58,938 bases of DNA from UMGS1312 sp964631595 (GTDB lineage Bacteria; Bacillota; Clostridia; Oscillospirales; CAG-272). Positions 16,655-25,824 of the stretch are shown one piece after another (position 1 is the first letter of the stretch; the number at the start of each line of letters is the position of its first letter). The notes under the pieces were generated by a model. The model had not been told where the DNA came from. It did no database searches and saw nothing but the letters and a program-made list of their open reading frames with translations. The position numbers and the translations under genes are program-made. The DNA lies in NCBI GenBank assembly GCA_964631595.1, contig CAZVXL010000011.1, positions 1 to 58,938 of the forward strand, given 5' to 3'.

Positions 16655-17209
16655 ATGACGGATCTTCTTGAGCTTCAAAAGCATTTTATACTGACACATC
16701 TTCGTGAAGGCGACGTGTGTGCCGATTTTACGATGGGTAACGGGCACGATACGCTGTTTCTGTCACAGACGGTGGGTGAGAGCGGAAGGGTGTATGCCTT
16801 CGATATACAGGAAAAAGCCCTTGTGTCCACAAGAAAAAGACTCTGCGAGAGCGGAGCGCCGGAGAACTGGACGCTTATTTGCGATTCGCACCACAGGGCG
16901 GCTGAATACATACATGAGCCGATAAAGGCGGGTATGTTCAATCTCGGATATATGCCCGGAAGCGGCGATAAGAGTCTTACCACTATGAGAAAGACGACGC
17001 TTCCCGCCGTGGAGAGCGCGATAAATATGCTCGGTGACGATGCGATACTGCTTGTGGCAGTGTACCCCGGACACGCCGAGGGAGAAGCAGAGGGAAGGGA
17101 GCTGCGAGAGTATTTCTCCACTCTTTCGAGATTCAAATATACGGTCGGAGAGTTCCGCCTGATAAACTCACCGACATCCCCTTATTTCACGATAATCGAG
17201 ACTAAATAG
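16655..17209 (+). CDS. mnmM: Class I SAM methyltransferase, MnmM (YtqB)-like
   Basis: A 184-residue Rossmann-fold methyltransferase. DFTMGNGHDTLFLSQTVG is the SAM motif I, YAFDIQEKA motif II, and FNLGYMPGSGDKSLTT followed by VAVYPGHAEGEAE matches the YtqB family. MnmM completes 5-methylaminomethyl-2-thiouridine at the wobble base of tRNAs in Gram-positive bacteria. The ATG has GGAAAGGAG upstream. It sits 8 nt before a cell-wall peptidase gene, so it is probably cotranscribed with unrelated envelope genes. Confidence 0.85.
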   Translation: MTDLLELQKHFILTHLREGDVCADFTMGNGHDTLFLSQTVGESGRVYAFDIQEKALVSTRKRLCESGAPENWTLICDSHHRAAEYIHEPIKAGMFNLGYMPGSGDKSLTTMRKTTLPAVESAINMLGDDAILLVAVYPGHAEGEAEGRELREYFSTLSRFKYTVGEFRLINSPTSPYFTIIETK

Positions 17210-17217
17210 GAGCGTGT

Positions 17218-18918
17218 ATGAATAACGGATATAACGGAAACGACGGGCGCTTTGCACGCCGTAACGGACAGGAAAATGCGAACGGGCCAGAGCGCCGGAT
17301 TCCGCGCGCTCAGAACGCACAGAACGGCAGAGGCGGTACGGTGCGGAGAGGTGCAGGCGCACAGGGAAGCAGAGGCGGTGCGACACCGAGAGGTACGGAT
17401 GAAAGACGGCAGATGCCGCACGGACAGAACGGTGCAGGCAGACCCGAGCGCCGGATTCCGCACGGGCAGAATGTGCAGAGCGGCAGAGGAAGTGCATCAC
17501 CGAGAGGTGCGGCACAAGGTGGCATCGGCGGCGCGGGACGGACACGCCCCGTATCGGGGAACAGACGTAAGGCGACAAGAGAGCAGATGCGCGCGGAAAA
17601 CCGCCGCCGCAGACGCGAGAGCCTCCGCCTGTTCTTGGGAAGACTTGCCATTTACGGAGTGATGCTTTTGGTGCTCGGCGGAGCTGCCGCGGGAATATTC
17701 TTCGGCTTCTTTTACAGCGCACCCGATGCGAACGAGTCAAGCATAGTTTACTTCGAGAACTTTGACGGCGATAAGACGGAGAGATCCGAGCTGTCGGGCG
17801 ATACGGTGTACCGCGGCGGCAAGCTGTACGTGAATTTCTCAAGCATCGCAGAGGGGTGCGGTATGAGCACCGTGCTTGACGGAAAGACCGCAAAATTTGT
17901 CCTCCCCGACGGGGACTATACTTCGGATTCTGCCGGCACGGGACACGAGGAATACGTCTCCTTTGTCAAGGATTCGACCGAATGTACCGTCTGCGGACAG
18001 ACGTCGAGGCTCACCTCCCCCGCATACTTTGTCGAAAAGCGAGTGTGGGTGCCTGCGGATTTTGTGAATGACTATGTGAACGGGATCACCGTGACGGAGG
18101 AGAGATCCGACGGCAAGGTCTACGTGATGCGCGATAAGGAGGAGAGCGACGGAGACAAGGAGGAGGATGCTCCCCTTGCCGAGGTGTCGTTCAGACTGAA
18201 GGCGACTACCCCGCCGGAGAATCCCGAGCCCTCCGACGGTCAGCCCGTTACAGGCACGGTAACGTCGGCAATGCCGAAGGTCAGCTTCTCCGCCGACCTG
18301 AGTGAATACGAGGAATACATGAATCCCGCCGACAGCGCGGAATACTTGAAGCTTGTGAACAAGACGAGCACGGTCGATGCGAGTCTGAAGCCGAATGACC
18401 TGACGTCGGTCAGCGCCACGAGAAATGACGGCAGAGCCACACAAATGATGCGCACGACGGCGGCAAAGGCTCTTGAGGCGATGTTTATCGAGATGCGAAT
18501 GGCGGGATACACGGATGTATCGGTCACAAGCGCATACCGCTCGTATGAGTATCAGAGCGAGCTTTACAACACCTATACAAATAACGAGATGGCGAAAAAT
18601 TCGTCGCTGACACAGGCACAGGCACAGGCGATAGTCGATACCTATTCCGCAAGGCCGGGAACGAGCGAGCACCAGACGGGGCTTTGCTGCGATCTTCACA
18701 ATCTGCCGTCGGCGGATGTTTCCTTTGCGGATCAGGCGGCATACGGCTGGCTGAAGGAAAATTCGTGGAAGTTCGGCTTCATACTTCGCTTCCCCGAGGA
18801 TAAAACGGATATCACGGGATACTCCTTTGAGCCGTGGCATTACCGGTTTGTCGGAAGAACGGCGGCATGGCAGATCCACAGCGGAGGGCTGTGCCTTGAG
18901 GAATATTTGCAGTCATGA
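17218..18918 (+). CDS. Membrane-anchored D,D-carboxypeptidase (VanY/M15B) with basic cytoplasmic tail
   Basis: A 566-residue protein in three parts. Residues 1-140 are Arg/Gly/Asn/Gln-rich and contain two similar units, PERRIPRAQNAQNGRG (24-39) and PERRIPHGQNVQSGRG (76-91); they should lie in the cytoplasm. A membrane segment follows (about 143-166). The outer part has a beta-rich domain resembling copper-amine-oxidase-N or stalk domains (about 180-300) and a C-terminal M15B peptidase (about 385-566) with SEHQTGLCCD and EPWHYRFVG zinc/catalytic motifs. The peptidase should trim the terminal D-Ala of peptidoglycan precursors. It is followed after 23 nt by an ABC exporter. The basic tail is unusual for this family. 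Confidence 0.85.
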   Translation: MNNGYNGNDGRFARRNGQENANGPERRIPRAQNAQNGRGGTVRRGAGAQGSRGGATPRGTDERRQMPHGQNGAGRPERRIPHGQNVQSGRGSASPRGAAQGGIGGAGRTRPVSGNRRKATREQMRAENRRRRRESLRLFLGRLAIYGVMLLVLGGAAAGIFFGFFYSAPDANESSIVYFENFDGDKTERSELSGDTVYRGGKLYVNFSSIAEGCGMSTVLDGKTAKFVLPDGDYTSDSAGTGHEEYVSFVKDSTECTVCGQTSRLTSPAYFVEKRVWVPADFVNDYVNGITVTEERSDGKVYVMRDKEESDGDKEEDAPLAEVSFRLKATTPPENPEPSDGQPVTGTVTSAMPKVSFSADLSEYEEYMNPADSAEYLKLVNKTSTVDASLKPNDLTSVSATRNDGRATQMMRTTAAKALEAMFIEMRMAGYTDVSVTSAYRSYEYQSELYNTYTNNEMAKNSSLTQAQAQAIVDTYSARPGTSEHQTGLCCDLHNLPSADVSFADQAAYGWLKENSWKFGFILRFPEDKTDITGYSFEPWHYRFVGRTAAWQIHSGGLCLEEYLQS

Positions 18919-18941
18919 GATTCGTTTGATCGGAGGCTTTA

Positions 18942-20678
18942 ATGAAAAAACTCCTGAAATATATGCGCCCGTATGCGGCACAGGCGATAGCCGGCCCGCT
19001 TATAAAGTGGCTGGAGGCGCTTTTTGAGCTTATCGTGCCGCTTGTGGTGGCGAAGCTCATAGACGAGGGTATACCCGCCGGAGACAGCGCACAGGTGTGG
19101 GGGCTGTGCGGAGTGCTTGCCGCGCTCGGCGTGATAGGCTTCATCTGCTCTCTTGTAGCGCAGTATTTTTCCGCAAAGGCGGCGACGGGCTTTGCCGCAG
19201 AGCTGAGACGTGCAGCCTTCGAGCATACGCACAGGCTGTCCTATTCCGAGCTTGATAAGCTCGGCAGTGCCGCCGTTATTTCGCGGCTTACGGGCGATCT
19301 TGCACAGCTCCAGACAGGTGTCAATATGTTCCTGCGCCTTTTCCTGCGCTCTCCCTTCGTGGTGTTCGGCGCTATGATAATGGCGCTTACGGTAGATGTG
19401 CGCGCCGCGCTTGCCTTTGTTATCGTGATACCGCTTCTGTTTGCGGCTGTTGCGCTCATAATGGGACTGAGCGTGCCAAAATATCGCTCGGTACAGACGG
19501 AGAGCGATGAGCTGTTCCGCATCACGGGAGAGAATATCACGGGCGCGCGCGTGCTGAGAGCCTTCGGAATGGAAGAGGACGAAAGAGCGCGCTTCTGCGA
19601 GGGGGCGGAGAAGCTCTCGGTGCTCCAGATAGCGGCAAACCGCATATCGGCGCTCATGAATCCCGTGACCTCACTCCTGCTCAACGGAGCCATGATATTG
19701 CTCATATACTCCGGAGCCGTGCGTGTCAATATCGGAAGCCTGACACAGGGCGAGGTAATTGCGCTTGTCAACTATATGTCGCAGATACTTGTCGAGCTGG
19801 TAAAGCTTGCAAATCTGATAATCACCGTTACGAGGGCGATAGCCGCGGGCGGGCGCATATCCGAGCTTTTGGATACTCCCGTAGAGGCGGAGGAGCTTAC
19901 GGTGCATGAGACCGATGCTGTCGGTGATCCGTCGGCGGCGGTGGAATTCAGAAACGTGTCCTTTACTTATCCGAACGCCTCGTCTCCCTCTGTTGAGAAT
20001 ATCAGCTTCGTGCTGCCGAGGGGCAAGACGCTCGGCATAGTCGGCCCCACCGGCTCGGGCAAGACCACGCTAATAAATCTGATACCGAGATTTTACGATG
20101 TCGGAGAGGGATGTGTGCTTGTTGACGGAAAGGACGTTAAGAGCATACCGCTCACGGAGCTTCGCGAAAGCATCGGTATTGCCGAGCAACGGAGCTGTAT
20201 CTTCGGAGGAAGCATCCGAAAAAATCTCACGATGGGCAAGACGGTCGGTGACGGCGCACTGCTCGGAGCACTTGAGACGGCACAGGCAAAGGATTTCGTG
20301 CTTGCCAAGGACGGCGGACTTGACTTTGAGCTGGCGGGAGGAGGAAAGAATCTTTCCGGCGGTCAAAGACAGAGAATAAATATCGCACGTGCGCTCACAA
20401 AGGCGCCGAGAGTGCTCATCCTTGACGATTCGTCGTCGGCGCTTGACTTTGCGACGGATGCGTCACTGCGGAGGGCTATCGCCGCCGCGGATAATATGAG
20501 CGTTATCATCATTTCGCAAAGAGTTGTCAGTGTCAGAGCCGCCGATACCATTATAGTGCTTGATGACGGACGGTGCGTCGGCATGGGCACGTTTGACGAG
20601 CTGCTTGACTCGTGCCCGATGTTCGGAGAGATATGCAGATCTCAGGGTATTACGGGAGGTGAGACCGATGAAGCGTGA
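18942..20678 (+). CDS. ABC exporter half-transporter, degenerate-site subunit
   Basis: A 578-residue half exporter: six membrane segments (about residues 15-300), then the nucleotide-binding domain. Walker A is GPTGSGKTT (about 367-375), the signature is the canonical LSGGQRQRI, but Walker B is LILDDSSSALD, with Asp in place of the catalytic Glu, and the switch His is Gln (IISQRVVS). This is the pattern of the inactive-site partner in heterodimeric exporters such as BmrCD and TM287/288. It overlaps the next gene by 11 nt. The substrate is unknown; neighbours suggest a role in envelope export or drug efflux. Confidence 0.9.
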   Translation: MKKLLKYMRPYAAQAIAGPLIKWLEALFELIVPLVVAKLIDEGIPAGDSAQVWGLCGVLAALGVIGFICSLVAQYFSAKAATGFAAELRRAAFEHTHRLSYSELDKLGSAAVISRLTGDLAQLQTGVNMFLRLFLRSPFVVFGAMIMALTVDVRAALAFVIVIPLLFAAVALIMGLSVPKYRSVQTESDELFRITGENITGARVLRAFGMEEDERARFCEGAEKLSVLQIAANRISALMNPVTSLLLNGAMILLIYSGAVRVNIGSLTQGEVIALVNYMSQILVELVKLANLIITVTRAIAAGGRISELLDTPVEAEELTVHETDAVGDPSAAVEFRNVSFTYPNASSPSVENISFVLPRGKTLGIVGPTGSGKTTLINLIPRFYDVGEGCVLVDGKDVKSIPLTELRESIGIAEQRSCIFGGSIRKNLTMGKTVGDGALLGALETAQAKDFVLAKDGGLDFELAGGGKNLSGGQRQRINIARALTKAPRVLILDDSSSALDFATDASLRRAIAAADNMSVIIISQRVVSVRAADTIIVLDDGRCVGMGTFDELLDSCPMFGEICRSQGITGGETDEA

Positions 20679-22443
20679 GCGTTCGAAAAATGCTCTTGTA
20701 AGGATCGCGGAGCGGCTTCTCGGGTATCCCGTGCAGCTTGCCGTGGCGTTTGTGTGTGCGGTGCTGTACGTTGCTTCGAGCCTGTATATCCCAAGCCTTA
20801 CCGGAAAAGCGGTGGATCTGATCCTCGGAGAGGGGCGTGTCGATTTCGGCGGCATCGTAAGACTGCTCGTGATGTTCGGTGCGGCGGTGGCGCTCGGTGC
20901 TGTCTTGCAGTGGATAATGAACATATGCACGGCGCGGATCGCGTATCTTACCGCGCGTGATCTGAGATGCGAGGCGTTCTCACATCTCGGAGATCTCCCG
21001 ATGGGGTATATGGATTCTCATCCGGCGGGAGATATTATCAGCCGTATCATGTCGGATACCGAGCAGATCGAAGCCGGACTTGTGATGAGCATACAGGGGC
21101 TTGCGGTCGGAGTCATGACCGTGGTGTCCATCATCGTTATACTGTTTATCGAGAGCCCTCCCGTGGCGACGGTGGTGCTTGTGGTAACTCCCATGTCGCT
21201 GTTTATCACCGCTCTCATCGCGCGAAAGAGCTTCACCTATTTCAGTGAGCAGTCGCGCACAAGGGGCGAGCTCACCGGATTTATGGAGGAGGCTGTCAAT
21301 TATCAGCGGACGGTGCGTGCCTCATGTGCCGAGGAGGAGTTTCTTCGCCGCTTCGATGAGCTGAACGGCACATCGCAGAGGGTGTCCATGCGAGCTGTGT
21401 TTGTGTCTTCAATGACAAATCCGTCGTCAAGACTTATAAACAATCTTGTTTACGCGGGCGTGGCGCTTGCGGGTACTCTCTCCGTGATAGCGGGCAGGAT
21501 AAGCGTCGGCTCTCTCTCCTGCTTCCTCAGCTATACAAATCAGTACACAAAGCCGTTCAACGAGATAACCGGAATCCTCTCGGAGCTCCAGAACTCCGCC
21601 GCCTGCGCGGGAAGGGTATTCGAATTTCTCGACGAAAGGGCGCAGTCCGCGGATCCGGCGGATGCGGTCGACCTCTCGGATACGGGTGTTATCGGGGAGG
21701 TGTCGCTCGATGGGGTGGATTTCTCATATACGCCCGAGAAGCCGTTTATCGAAAATGTATCGCTTGACGTTGCCTCGGGACAGAGGATCGCCATAGTCGG
21801 GCCTACCGGCTGCGGAAAAACGACCTTCATCAATCTGCTCATGCGCTTTTACGACGTGACGGGCGGAAAGGTGACGGTGGACGGCACCGATATTCGGAAT
21901 ATAACGAGAAAGAGCCTCAGAGCATCCTTCGGCATGGTGCTTCAGGAAACGTGGCTCAGACACGGTACTATCCGAGATAATATCGCCATGGGTAAGACGG
22001 ATGCCTCCGATGAGGAGATCGTCGCGGCGGCGAAGCTGTCGCACGCACACAGCTTTATAAAGAGGCTCCCCAAGGGATACGATACCGTGATAGACGGAAG
22101 CAGCGGACTGTCCGAGGGACAGCGACAGCTTCTCTGCATCGCACGAGTGATGCTGAGACAGCCGCCGATGCTTATTCTTGATGAGGCTACCTCGTCAATA
22201 GATACACGGACAGAGCTTGTTGTGCAGGATGCCTTCCTGAGACTTATGCAGGGAAGAACGTCATTCATAGTGGCGCACAGGCTGTCTACAATAAAGGAAG
22301 CGGATCTGATCCTTGTGATGAAGGACGGAAAGATCATCGAGAGCGGCACCCATGAGGAGCTGCTTGACAGGAAGGGCTTCTATTTACAGCTTTACATGAG
22401 TCAGTTTGCGGGTGTATCCGAAACTGACGGCGGAAAGGAATAA
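20668..22443 (+). CDS. ABC exporter half-transporter, active-site subunit
   Basis: A 591-residue partner of the preceding gene; the ATG at 20668 has GGGAGGTG 8 nt away and overlaps the upstream stop. Six membrane segments precede the ATPase domain. Walker A is GPTGCGKTT, Walker B LILDEATSSID has the catalytic Glu and the switch motif AHRLST is intact, but the signature is LSEGQ. Its altered signature pairs with the partner's altered Walker B to make one dead site, and its intact Walker B pairs with the partner's LSGGQ to make one live site. Confidence 0.92.
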   Translation: MKRERSKNALVRIAERLLGYPVQLAVAFVCAVLYVASSLYIPSLTGKAVDLILGEGRVDFGGIVRLLVMFGAAVALGAVLQWIMNICTARIAYLTARDLRCEAFSHLGDLPMGYMDSHPAGDIISRIMSDTEQIEAGLVMSIQGLAVGVMTVVSIIVILFIESPPVATVVLVVTPMSLFITALIARKSFTYFSEQSRTRGELTGFMEEAVNYQRTVRASCAEEEFLRRFDELNGTSQRVSMRAVFVSSMTNPSSRLINNLVYAGVALAGTLSVIAGRISVGSLSCFLSYTNQYTKPFNEITGILSELQNSAACAGRVFEFLDERAQSADPADAVDLSDTGVIGEVSLDGVDFSYTPEKPFIENVSLDVASGQRIAIVGPTGCGKTTFINLLMRFYDVTGGKVTVDGTDIRNITRKSLRASFGMVLQETWLRHGTIRDNIAMGKTDASDEEIVAAAKLSHAHSFIKRLPKGYDTVIDGSSGLSEGQRQLLCIARVMLRQPPMLILDEATSSIDTRTELVVQDAFLRLMQGRTSFIVAHRLSTIKEADLILVMKDGKIIESGTHEELLDRKGFYLQLYMSQFAGVSETDGGKE

Positions 22444-22445
22444 AA

Positions 22446-23096
22446 ATGGCAAAGTGGTTTAAGCTGGCAGTCAAGACAATAGTCGTGATACTGTGCCTCC
22501 TGCTCATATGGCGTGTGATGTTTGCCGAGAGCAAGAGCACGCTCGGGGATATTCTCCCCACAAAGGGCACGGCTGAGATCTATAATGCAAGCGGCACGCT
22601 TAACGTGCTCACGAACAAGGTGGCGGATGAGATATCCGAGGGCGGATATTTCTCGGTGTACGGTGTTTTTTATACTCCCGATACCGGGGAGCTTCAGGTG
22701 ACCGTGAGGTACAATGACAGCACCACGGACAGCCTCGGAGATATCAGCTTCTACGCATACACTGTCGATACCTCGGGAGAGCCGGTGCAGACAGATGCGG
22801 ACGGCGCAGAGGGTACTGCGATCGGCACGCAGAGACTGCATGAGGGATACCCGATAGGTGAGATACTCACCCCCACATCAATGGGTACAGAGAAAAAGCT
22901 GTTCTACAATTACGAGAAGCTGCTGTTCAGCGGCGTTGAGATCGGTGAAGACACTAATGTGATAATCAGCCTGTGTACCGACGGCGACCCCGAGGCGGAG
23001 AAGGCTGTCATAGCGGCGCATTTTGCAGAGCAGGAGATGAAGACGTATAAGCTCTCACGAGGTGAGAAGAAGGCTCTTGCTTCCTATACGGAATAA
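22446..23096 (+). CDS. Membrane-anchored protein of unknown function
   Basis: A 216-residue protein that I do not recognise. One N-terminal membrane segment (about residues 7-26, KTIVVILCLLLIWRVMF) anchors a soluble domain rich in predicted beta strands, with Thr/Gly/Asp-rich turns, which should lie outside. It contains no cysteine after the membrane segment except one near 180. The gene starts 2 nt after the ABC exporter and ends 15 nt before the CapA-like gene, so it very likely works with them. Confidence 0.8.
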   Translation: MAKWFKLAVKTIVVILCLLLIWRVMFAESKSTLGDILPTKGTAEIYNASGTLNVLTNKVADEISEGGYFSVYGVFYTPDTGELQVTVRYNDSTTDSLGDISFYAYTVDTSGEPVQTDADGAEGTAIGTQRLHEGYPIGEILTPTSMGTEKKLFYNYEKLLFSGVEIGEDTNVIISLCTDGDPEAEKAVIAAHFAEQEMKTYKLSRGEKKALASYTE

Positions 23097-23111
23097 ACGG
23101 GAGGAGCGAAT

Positions 23112-24383
23112 ATGAAAAAAAGGCTTGTTTCACTTCTTACCGCGCTCGGACTTCTCTTTCTTCTGTCCTCCTGCGGACTTGTGCTGAAAAACGAGAAGGC
23201 GGAGGGCACGGGGCGCGACAGCACGGCGGAAAGTCAGACTGTCGGCGGCACGGCTGAGCCGACGGATTCGGTAAACGGTGAGGTTCGCGTGAGCTTTGCG
23301 GCTGCGGGAGATAACATCATTCACGAATCGGTCTATAAGACCGCCGCGGTGCGAGCCGCAGCTTCGACCTCGGGAGCAAAGAAGGATTACTGCTTCCTTG
23401 AGATGTACTCCGAGCGACTCCGCGATATCGTCTCATCGGCAGACGTGGCTTTTGTGAATCAGGAGGCGCCGATAGTGGCGGAGCGTGCCGCTTCCGGATA
23501 TCCCGCCTTCAATTCGCCGGTCGAGGCGGGAGATGCCCTTATCGAGATGGGCTTTGATATAGTGAATATGGCAAACAACCATATGCTTGATATGGAGGGG
23601 CAGTGCGAGGGACTGCGAAGCACCATAAAGTATTGGAGCAGCCGTGACGTGCTGTCCATCGGCGCATATGAGAGCGAGGCGGACTACAACACGCTTCGCG
23701 TTATGGAGTCGAAGGGGAAGCATATCGCGATACTGTCGTATACCTACGGTACGAACGGCAATAAGCTCAACGCCAAGAGCGGAGATCTTGTCGTGCCGTA
23801 TATCAACGATTCCGAAATTATAGAGCAGGTCAGCCGCGCGAGCGAGAACGCGGATGCGGTGATAGTGTCGATGCACTGGGGAAATGAAAATACCTTTAAG
23901 ACGACGGATGAGCAAAAACGGCTTGCAAAGCTTTTGTCAAAATACGGCGCAGACGTGGTGATCGGGCATCATTCACATACCCTGCAGCCGATGGAATGGG
24001 TGGAAAACGATGCGGGAGAGAAAACGCTTGTGATATATTCTCTCGGCAATTTCATCTCATCTCAGGTGAAGGCGTACAATATGGTGGGCGGACTTGCCAC
24101 CTTTGAGCTCGTGTTCTCTCCCGAGGGCACGGTGACGGTGGAAAATGCACTGCTCACGCCGACAATGACCCATTATACCGCGGACGGCGGAAAGCTTGAC
24201 AGCCAAGGACTTCCGACAAGGACGGAGGTGTCTGTGGGACTTCTTGAGGACTATACCTCCGATATGTGCGCCGCTCACGGAGCACAGCTTCCCGAGCTGA
24301 ACGGAGCATTCACGCTTGATACACTGCGCGGATATGTGACAGGCACCGTGGATGCGGAGTTCCTGCCCGATTTTCTTAAATGA
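23112..24383 (+). CDS. CapA-family lipoprotein (PGA_cap metallophosphatase fold)
   Basis: A 423-residue lipoprotein with signal peptide and lipobox LSSC (Cys at about 20), a Ser/Thr/Gly linker, and a PGA_cap domain. The fold's metal-site motifs are visible: AAAGDNIIH, NQEAP, VNMANNHMLD, SMHWGNE and VIGHHSHTLQPME. Relatives take part in poly-gamma-glutamate capsule synthesis or have unknown envelope roles. No capB/capC gene is near, so a capsule role is not supported here. Confidence 0.87.
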   Translation: MKKRLVSLLTALGLLFLLSSCGLVLKNEKAEGTGRDSTAESQTVGGTAEPTDSVNGEVRVSFAAAGDNIIHESVYKTAAVRAAASTSGAKKDYCFLEMYSERLRDIVSSADVAFVNQEAPIVAERAASGYPAFNSPVEAGDALIEMGFDIVNMANNHMLDMEGQCEGLRSTIKYWSSRDVLSIGAYESEADYNTLRVMESKGKHIAILSYTYGTNGNKLNAKSGDLVVPYINDSEIIEQVSRASENADAVIVSMHWGNENTFKTTDEQKRLAKLLSKYGADVVIGHHSHTLQPMEWVENDAGEKTLVIYSLGNFISSQVKAYNMVGGLATFELVFSPEGTVTVENALLTPTMTHYTADGGKLDSQGLPTRTEVSVGLLEDYTSDMCAAHGAQLPELNGAFTLDTLRGYVTGTVDAEFLPDFLK

Positions 24384-24402
24384 TCACGTAAGGAGTGCTA
24401 TT

Positions 24403-24939
24403 ATGAAACTTGATATAACACAGCTTCTCAGCGGGAAGGAGCGACTGCTGCGGTTCCCGATACGGCTTGATGCCGCCGAGACCGAATATGCGGGCTTTTT
24501 CCCCGAGGATGTGCGGCTGACTGCCCCCATAGGCGGAGAGGTGACCGTGTCCGACAGGGGCGAGTACATCAGCGTGGAGGTGTCTCCGAGGGTTACGTAT
24601 GAGCTTCCGTGCTCACGCTGCCTTGCACCCGTGCAGGACACTCTTGAGATCACCTTTGAGCGAATAATCCCCTCCGGTTCAAGATTCTCCTTTGATGAGG
24701 AGCTGTGCGATGAGGAGGATATTCTCACGGTCACCGAGGGTCATATAGATTTGACCGAGGCGATAATCGAGGAGACGGCTCTCGTAATACCGGACTATGT
24801 GCTGTGCAGTGAGGACTGCCGCGGACTCTGCCCGAAATGCGGAAAAAGCCTGTCCGAGGGCGATTGTGACTGTGCAAAGACGAAGGAAATCGACCCGAGA
24901 ATGAAAATATTCGAAAAACTTCTCAAAGATGAGGAATAA
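24403..24939 (+). CDS. yceD: YceD/DUF177 protein (L32-linked)
   Basis: A 178-residue DUF177 protein; the ATG at 24403 follows AAGGAG. It has CSRC (about residues 66-69) and a C-terminal CSEDCRGLCPKCGKSL zinc-ribbon-like stretch, as in Gram-positive YceD. The family is nearly always next to rpmF and is linked to 23S rRNA accumulation. Here rpmF follows after 96 nt but has a promoter of its own. Confidence 0.9.
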   Translation: MKLDITQLLSGKERLLRFPIRLDAAETEYAGFFPEDVRLTAPIGGEVTVSDRGEYISVEVSPRVTYELPCSRCLAPVQDTLEITFERIIPSGSRFSFDEELCDEEDILTVTEGHIDLTEAIIEETALVIPDYVLCSEDCRGLCPKCGKSLSEGDCDCAKTKEIDPRMKIFEKLLKDEE

Positions 24940-24954
24940 TTTTTCAAAAAGCCC

Positions 24955-24983
24955 TTGCAAGATCGGGAAATATGTAGTATAAT
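24955..24983 (+). promoter_or_regulatory. Sigma-A promoter of rpmF
   Basis: TTGCAA (24955-24960), a 17-nt spacer, TATAAT (24978-24983), 53 bp before the rpmF start. It would uncouple L32 from the upstream envelope operon. Confidence 0.8.
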
Positions 24984-25035
24984 AAGGTGTATGTTAAATA
25001 ATTAGGCTTTGAACTCTGAAGGAGGTGTACGAAGG

Positions 25036-25218
25036 ATGGCAGTACCGAAGAGAAAGACATCCAAAGCTCGCAGAGATAAAAGACGTTCCAATGTTTGGAA
25101 GCTTACTGCTCCCGCTATGGTAAAGTGCTCACATTGCGGCGAATTTAATCTGACTCACCGTGTATGCAGCGCCTGCGGCTATTACAACGGAAAAGCAATT
25201 CTTACAAAAGAAGCGTAA
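25036..25218 (+). CDS. rpmF: 50S ribosomal protein L32, zinc form
   Basis: A 60-residue L32 starting MAVPKRKTSKARRDKRRSN with the zinc pairs CSHC and CSAC. The ATG at 25036 lies 8 nt after GGAGGTG. A strong terminator follows at once. Confidence 0.96.
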   Translation: MAVPKRKTSKARRDKRRSNVWKLTAPAMVKCSHCGEFNLTHRVCSACGYYNGKAILTKEA

Positions 25219-25224
25219 AAACAT

Positions 25225-25257
25225 AAGACCGCAGAAATGCGGTCTTGTGTTTTTTTG
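25225..25257 (+). terminator. Terminator of rpmF
   Basis: AAGACCGCA (25225-25233) pairs with TGCGGTCTT (25238-25246) and a run of seven T follows. The next gene starts 10 nt later, so that gene depends on read-through or on a promoter I cannot see. Confidence 0.88.
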
Positions 25258-25266
25258 GAAGCAATT

Positions 25267-25797
25267 ATGAAGTATAAATCGGTGCCCACGGGGAAGCCCG
25301 CCGACCTCTATATCATCGGATCGCTTGCGGGCGGCGGAGTGTTCATGCTTCTGCCGTATTTCAACGAAAAGCTGACGGCGCTGTACCAGCTTGCCTCAGT
25401 GGTGCTTTTCGGGATCGGCGTATATCTTTTGATAAGATATCGGCTGACCGTGTTCTGCTACGGTATCGAGGCAAAGGACGCCTCGGTGTCGCTTTACTCG
25501 GCTCTGCCGGAGGAGCTTGATTTCACGGTGGAACGGGTGATCGGCAAAAAGAGCGTGACGGTCGCACGGCTCTCGCTGTCCGCGCTCAGGAACGTGGGAA
25601 GCGTGAAGTACGGCGATCTGCGTGAATATTCGAAGACGGCATCCCTGTACAAATACCAGTCCGATATGGAGCCGGAGAGCGGATGCTTGCTTTTGTTTGA
25701 GGACGGAGAGCGTGATACGGCTGTTTTTGCGGTGCTCCCTCCGGAGCTTGAAAATTATCTCCGAGAAGCCGCCGAGCAAAACCGCGTCGCGCTGTGA
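25267..25797 (+). CDS. Membrane protein of unknown function
   Basis: A 176-residue protein with two N-terminal membrane segments (about residues 16-33 and 41-60, IIGSLAGGGVFMLLPYF and LASVVLFGIGVYLLIRY) and a soluble C-terminal half, probably cytoplasmic, that resembles small PH-like domains of other bacterial membrane proteins; that resemblance is an impression only. The ATG at 25267 has a weak GGAAG site. It follows the rpmF terminator closely and precedes a 41-residue gene by 27 nt. Confidence 0.75.
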   Translation: MKYKSVPTGKPADLYIIGSLAGGGVFMLLPYFNEKLTALYQLASVVLFGIGVYLLIRYRLTVFCYGIEAKDASVSLYSALPEELDFTVERVIGKKSVTVARLSLSALRNVGSVKYGDLREYSKTASLYKYQSDMEPESGCLLLFEDGERDTAVFAVLPPELENYLREAAEQNRVAL

Positions 25798-25824
25798 ACA
25801 GGTGCATAAGAAAGGAGTATATCC

